Below, one piece after another: positions 33,154-34,957 of a DNA stretch of 34,957 nucleotides. The stretch covers positions 1 through 34,957 of the forward strand of contig JAJZCG010000023.1 of assembly GCA_021846225.1 (NCBI GenBank). The letters run 5' to 3'. Position 1 is the stretch's first letter, and the number at the start of each line of letters is the position of its first letter. The position numbers and the translations under genes are program-made. The notes under the pieces were generated by a model that searched no databases, was not told the origin of the DNA, and worked only from the letters and a program-made list of their open reading frames with translations. Source of the stretch: Pseudomonadota bacterium. GTDB taxonomy: Bacteria > Pseudomonadota > Alphaproteobacteria > Acetobacterales > Acetobacteraceae.

Positions 33154-33852
33154 ATGAGTCATGTGATTTTGACGCTGGGCGGCGTGGTATTCCGCGACAT
33201 GGAAGTGCCTGAGAAGATCTCCTTTGGCGGACGGCAGAATTTGGCTGTCCAGCAGTTGATAGGGGGAGGCAGAATCGTTCAGGCGCTTGGCCTGGATGAT
33301 GGAAAAATTTCTTTTGCAGGAATTTTTTCGGGCAATGATGCGGTTGCGCGGGCGCAGATGCTCGACGCCGCACGGGCGCTGGGAGCCTCTTTGCCGCTGG
33401 TATGGGATGGATTTTTTTATACGGTGATCATCGATGAGTTTTGTGCGGAATATCGTAAAACAAACCTGATCCCGTTTTCAGTGACATGTCTGGTTGTAAG
33501 TGATCCACTGGCATCGCTGGCGGCAATTGCAGCGCCGGTTGCGAATCTGATCAGCAATGATCTGGCGGCTGCTGGTGCACTGAGCGGCCAGGCGGGTGTT
33601 TCATTGGACGGGATCAGCGCCGGAGGAATCGCCGGGGTGACAGCCGTACAGAGTGCGTTGCAGGGCGTTGTCGGCACACAAGGGGGGGCGCTGAACGGCG
33701 CGGTTGCCCAAGTGAATGGCGCAGCGGATGCGCAGGGAGGTGTGATGGCGATTACTCAGCTTAATGTCGCGTCTTCGACCTTGGCTGCGGCTGCGGCGGT
33801 GAGCGGATATGTAGGCCGCGCCGCGGCAAATTTGGCGGGGACGCTGTTATGA
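33154..33852 (+). CDS. Tail protein of the DNA-circularisation/Mu gp43-like type
   Basis: The 232-residue product starts at ATG 33154, seven bases after the previous stop. The first 120 residues resemble the small baseplate proteins that follow the tape measure: VPEKISFGGRQNLAVQQLIGG, VQALGLDDGKISFAGIFSG, ARAQMLDAARALGASLPLVWDG and FYTVIIDEF. The rest is Ala/Gly/Val-rich without charge. In Mu-like tails the equivalent protein (gp43, DNA circularisation N-terminal domain) joins the hub. The start overlaps none, but its stop overlaps the LysM gene by four bases. Confidence 0.65.
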   Translation: MSHVILTLGGVVFRDMEVPEKISFGGRQNLAVQQLIGGGRIVQALGLDDGKISFAGIFSGNDAVARAQMLDAARALGASLPLVWDGFFYTVIIDEFCAEYRKTNLIPFSVTCLVVSDPLASLAAIAAPVANLISNDLAAAGALSGQAGVSLDGISAGGIAGVTAVQSALQGVVGTQGGALNGAVAQVNGAADAQGGVMAITQLNVASSTLAAAAAVSGYVGRAAANLAGTLL

Positions 33853-34037
33853 ACAACCGGATTATCACTGTTGCAGGTGGAAACCTGTTTGCGGTTGCGG
33901 CCAAATACCTGGGAGATGCGACGCAGTGGATTCGTATCGCGCAGCAAAACAGGATCACTGATCCGGTTCTGCAGGGTGTAAACACGCTGACTATACCGCC
34001 GGTTGATGCGACCGCGGGAGGTGGCGTTGGCAGTTGA
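33849..34037 (+). CDS. LysM-type tail protein X
   Basis: The 62-residue product starts in a four-base ATGA overlap with the gp43-like gene. It contains one LysM-like repeat: RIITVAGGNLFAVAAKYLGDATQWIRIAQQNRITDP, then LTIPP. P2-type gpX proteins of this size bind the tail tip or peptidoglycan and join the baseplate hub to the cell-wall-facing surface. The stop lies 11 bases inside the hub gene. Confidence 0.8.
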   Translation: MNNRIITVAGGNLFAVAAKYLGDATQWIRIAQQNRITDPVLQGVNTLTIPPVDATAGGGVGS

Positions 34038-34854
34038 ACAGCCACAACTGCGGGTTAGCATCGGGGGTGTTGTTGTACCTGGGGCAACTGAAATGGAAAT
34101 TGAATCGGTCGCATATTTTGCGGCCGACCGGTTTCGGATTAATTTTATATTCGGTGTTACCGCATCTACCACAGTTTCGTATTTTCTGAGCTTGAGTCTT
34201 GAGACGCTCACGATAGATGTGGCTCTGAGCGGGTTTGGATACACCACGCTGCTTGTGGGGCAGGTTGATAACATTCAGATAGATATATTGCAAAACAGGG
34301 CGATATTGACGGGGCGGGATCTGGCAGCGAGGCTGATTGATACAGAAGTATCAGAGACATTTGTTAATCAGACTGCCAGCCAGATTGCGGTGACGATTGC
34401 ACAGCGGCACCAGTTGACGCCGAATGTAATGGCAACAAAGACTTTGACGGGACAGTACTATCAGCTGGATCATGCGCGCACGGTTTTGGCGGTGAATTCA
34501 CGTGGGACCACTGAGTGGAATCTGCTCTCTACGCTGGCGAGTGCAGAGAATTTTCAACTATCTGTTTTTGGTACAGTCCTGAATTTCGGACCTCTCACAC
34601 AGGGGGTTCCGTTGTTTCTGACGGCGCAAGATTTTATTGCGGTGACATTTGACATGGCGGCAAACCTGCCAGGTAGAGCTGTTGTGAAGTCTTGGAATTG
34701 CCGGAACAAAACGATGATTATGCAGAGTAACGGCACAGGTCTTATGACAACGTTGGTGAGGCCGAATTTGACGCAGGAGCAGGCACAGGCCCTCGCTACG
34801 AGCCATTTAGTGACACTTGGGCAACATGCGCTAGGTCACGCACTCATAAATTGA
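34027..34854 (+). pseudogene. Baseplate hub / late control D-like protein, 3' end interrupted by an insertion sequence
   Basis: The preferred start is TTG 34027, five bases after GGGAGG; ATG 34006 is an alternative without a good site. The N-terminus (VEQPQLRVSIGGVVVPGATEMEIESVAYFAADRF) and the segment DNIQIDILQNRAILTGRDLAARLIDTE are typical hub domain 1. TNLLSTLASAENFQLSV-like sequence and TLVRPNLTQEQAQALATSHLVTLGQHA follow. Members usually continue some 60 or more residues beyond this point, with an oligosaccharide-binding-fold-like end. Here the protein turns into unrelated LGHALIN and stops at 34854 close to the start of the IS element. The hub is therefore truncated in this copy; without it no baseplate would form. 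Confidence 0.72.
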
Positions 34855-34957
34855 TTCCCCGCTTTAGCGAATTGTGATTCAAGCTCCGTGGAGGTGTTTG
34901 ATGTCGATTCGCCGGTACGAGTTGTCTGATTTTGAGTGGTCGATTATCGCACCGCTT
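34834..34957 (+). mobile_element. Left end of an IS5-family insertion sequence
   Basis: The frame of the hub is lost at about 34830, where CTAG occurs, and the next 67 bases lead into a typical IS leader: AATTGTGATTCAAGC, a GGAGG site, then a transposase start. IS427-type elements insert at TNA/CTAG targets, so the boundary is placed after CTA at 34831-34833. The right end and terminal repeats are outside the window, so the exact end is an estimate. Confidence 0.7.
34901..34957 (+). CDS. IS5-family transposase, first 19 codons
   Basis: ATG 34901 follows GGAGG by eight bases. The 19 visible residues (MSIRRYELSDFEWSIIAPL) match the N-terminus of IS5/IS402-like (DUF4096) transposases, in which L-x-D-x-W-x-x-I-x-P-L is highly conserved. 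The DDE catalytic part is beyond the window. It is the only transposition gene seen and belongs to the IS, not to the phage. Confidence 0.85.
   Translation, partial: MSIRRYELSDFEWSIIAPL

Larger units (their letters stand above)
21516..34957. mobile_element. Myovirus-type prophage or phage-derived element, right end beyond the window
   Basis: The block carries a phage repressor, small regulators and a late operon in classical order from terminase to baseplate hub. Sheath plus tube proves a contractile tail, and the order small protein-sheath-tube-frameshifted chaperone-tape position-gp43-like-hub resembles the Mu-type tail module. No integrase, transposase, replication or lysis gene occurs in the visible part and no tRNA lies at the left junction. 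The left boundary is placed between the glycosyltransferase stop at 21515 and the repressor gene; no attachment-site repeat can be checked because the right end is not in view. Confidence 0.9.

Noticed and set aside
1-34957. CRISPR array
   Set aside because: No series of regularly spaced identical repeats of 20-40 bases was seen; the only tandem repeats are the short ones listed.

Overview
The window looks like a high-GC alphaproteobacterial chromosome, most likely an acetic-acid-bacterium relative (Acetobacteraceae, Acidocella/Acidiphilium-like). That placement is inferred from the GC-rich coding, a PHB-type storage cluster, the Tim44-like/MltA gene pair and the style of the prophage proteins; it was not established by a database search. 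No rRNA, tRNA or CRISPR array was seen.

Positions 1 to about 21,515 are ordinary chromosome. From left to right they hold: a periplasmic CpdB-type nucleotidase (cut by the left edge); a secreted ankyrin protein; a polyhydroxyalkanoate block, with the repressor PhaR divergent from a small coiled-coil protein, a short class III-like PHA synthase, a thiolase and the two subunits of a 3-oxoacid CoA-transferase; a GT4-type glycosyltransferase; a DUF3617 protein; an AmpG-like muropeptide permease; a DUF1285 protein, a CoA-type Nudix hydrolase and a CCA tRNA nucleotidyltransferase; the potassium transporter Kup; a Tim44-like/MltA/LutA-like operon; and a histidine phosphatase, an N-formylglutamate amidohydrolase and a large double-GT2 glycosyltransferase. 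The storage block forms a loop: thiolase makes acetoacetyl-CoA, the PhaC-like protein polymerises hydroxyacyl-CoA, PhaR senses granules, and the CoA-transferase activates acetoacetate. No acetoacetyl-CoA reductase (phaB) is in the window. MltA releases anhydromuropeptides of the kind that AmpG imports.

From about 21,516 to beyond the right edge lies a contractile-tailed (myovirus-type) prophage or phage-derived element. It begins abruptly with a short Xre repressor that lacks a self-cleavage domain. A divergent operator region follows, then two small DNA-binding-like proteins, then a tightly packed late operon: terminase, portal, scaffold, major capsid, small head/neck proteins, tail completion, sheath, tube, tail assembly chaperone, a short protein in the tape-measure position, a DNA-circularisation/gp43-like protein, a LysM tail protein X and the baseplate hub. 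There is no integrase, transposase or replication gene at this end. The hub gene appears interrupted by an IS5-family element whose transposase starts at 34,901, so the element is probably defective in this strain.

The most notable signals are: a textbook -1 frameshift heptamer (GGGAAAC) abutting the chaperone stop codon, with a 56-codon extension in the -1 frame; an unusually short, basic, proline/glycine-containing protein where the tape measure should be; an operator array with the half-site TGTTAGA; and a two-gene PHA synthase arrangement with an overlapping coiled-coil partner.
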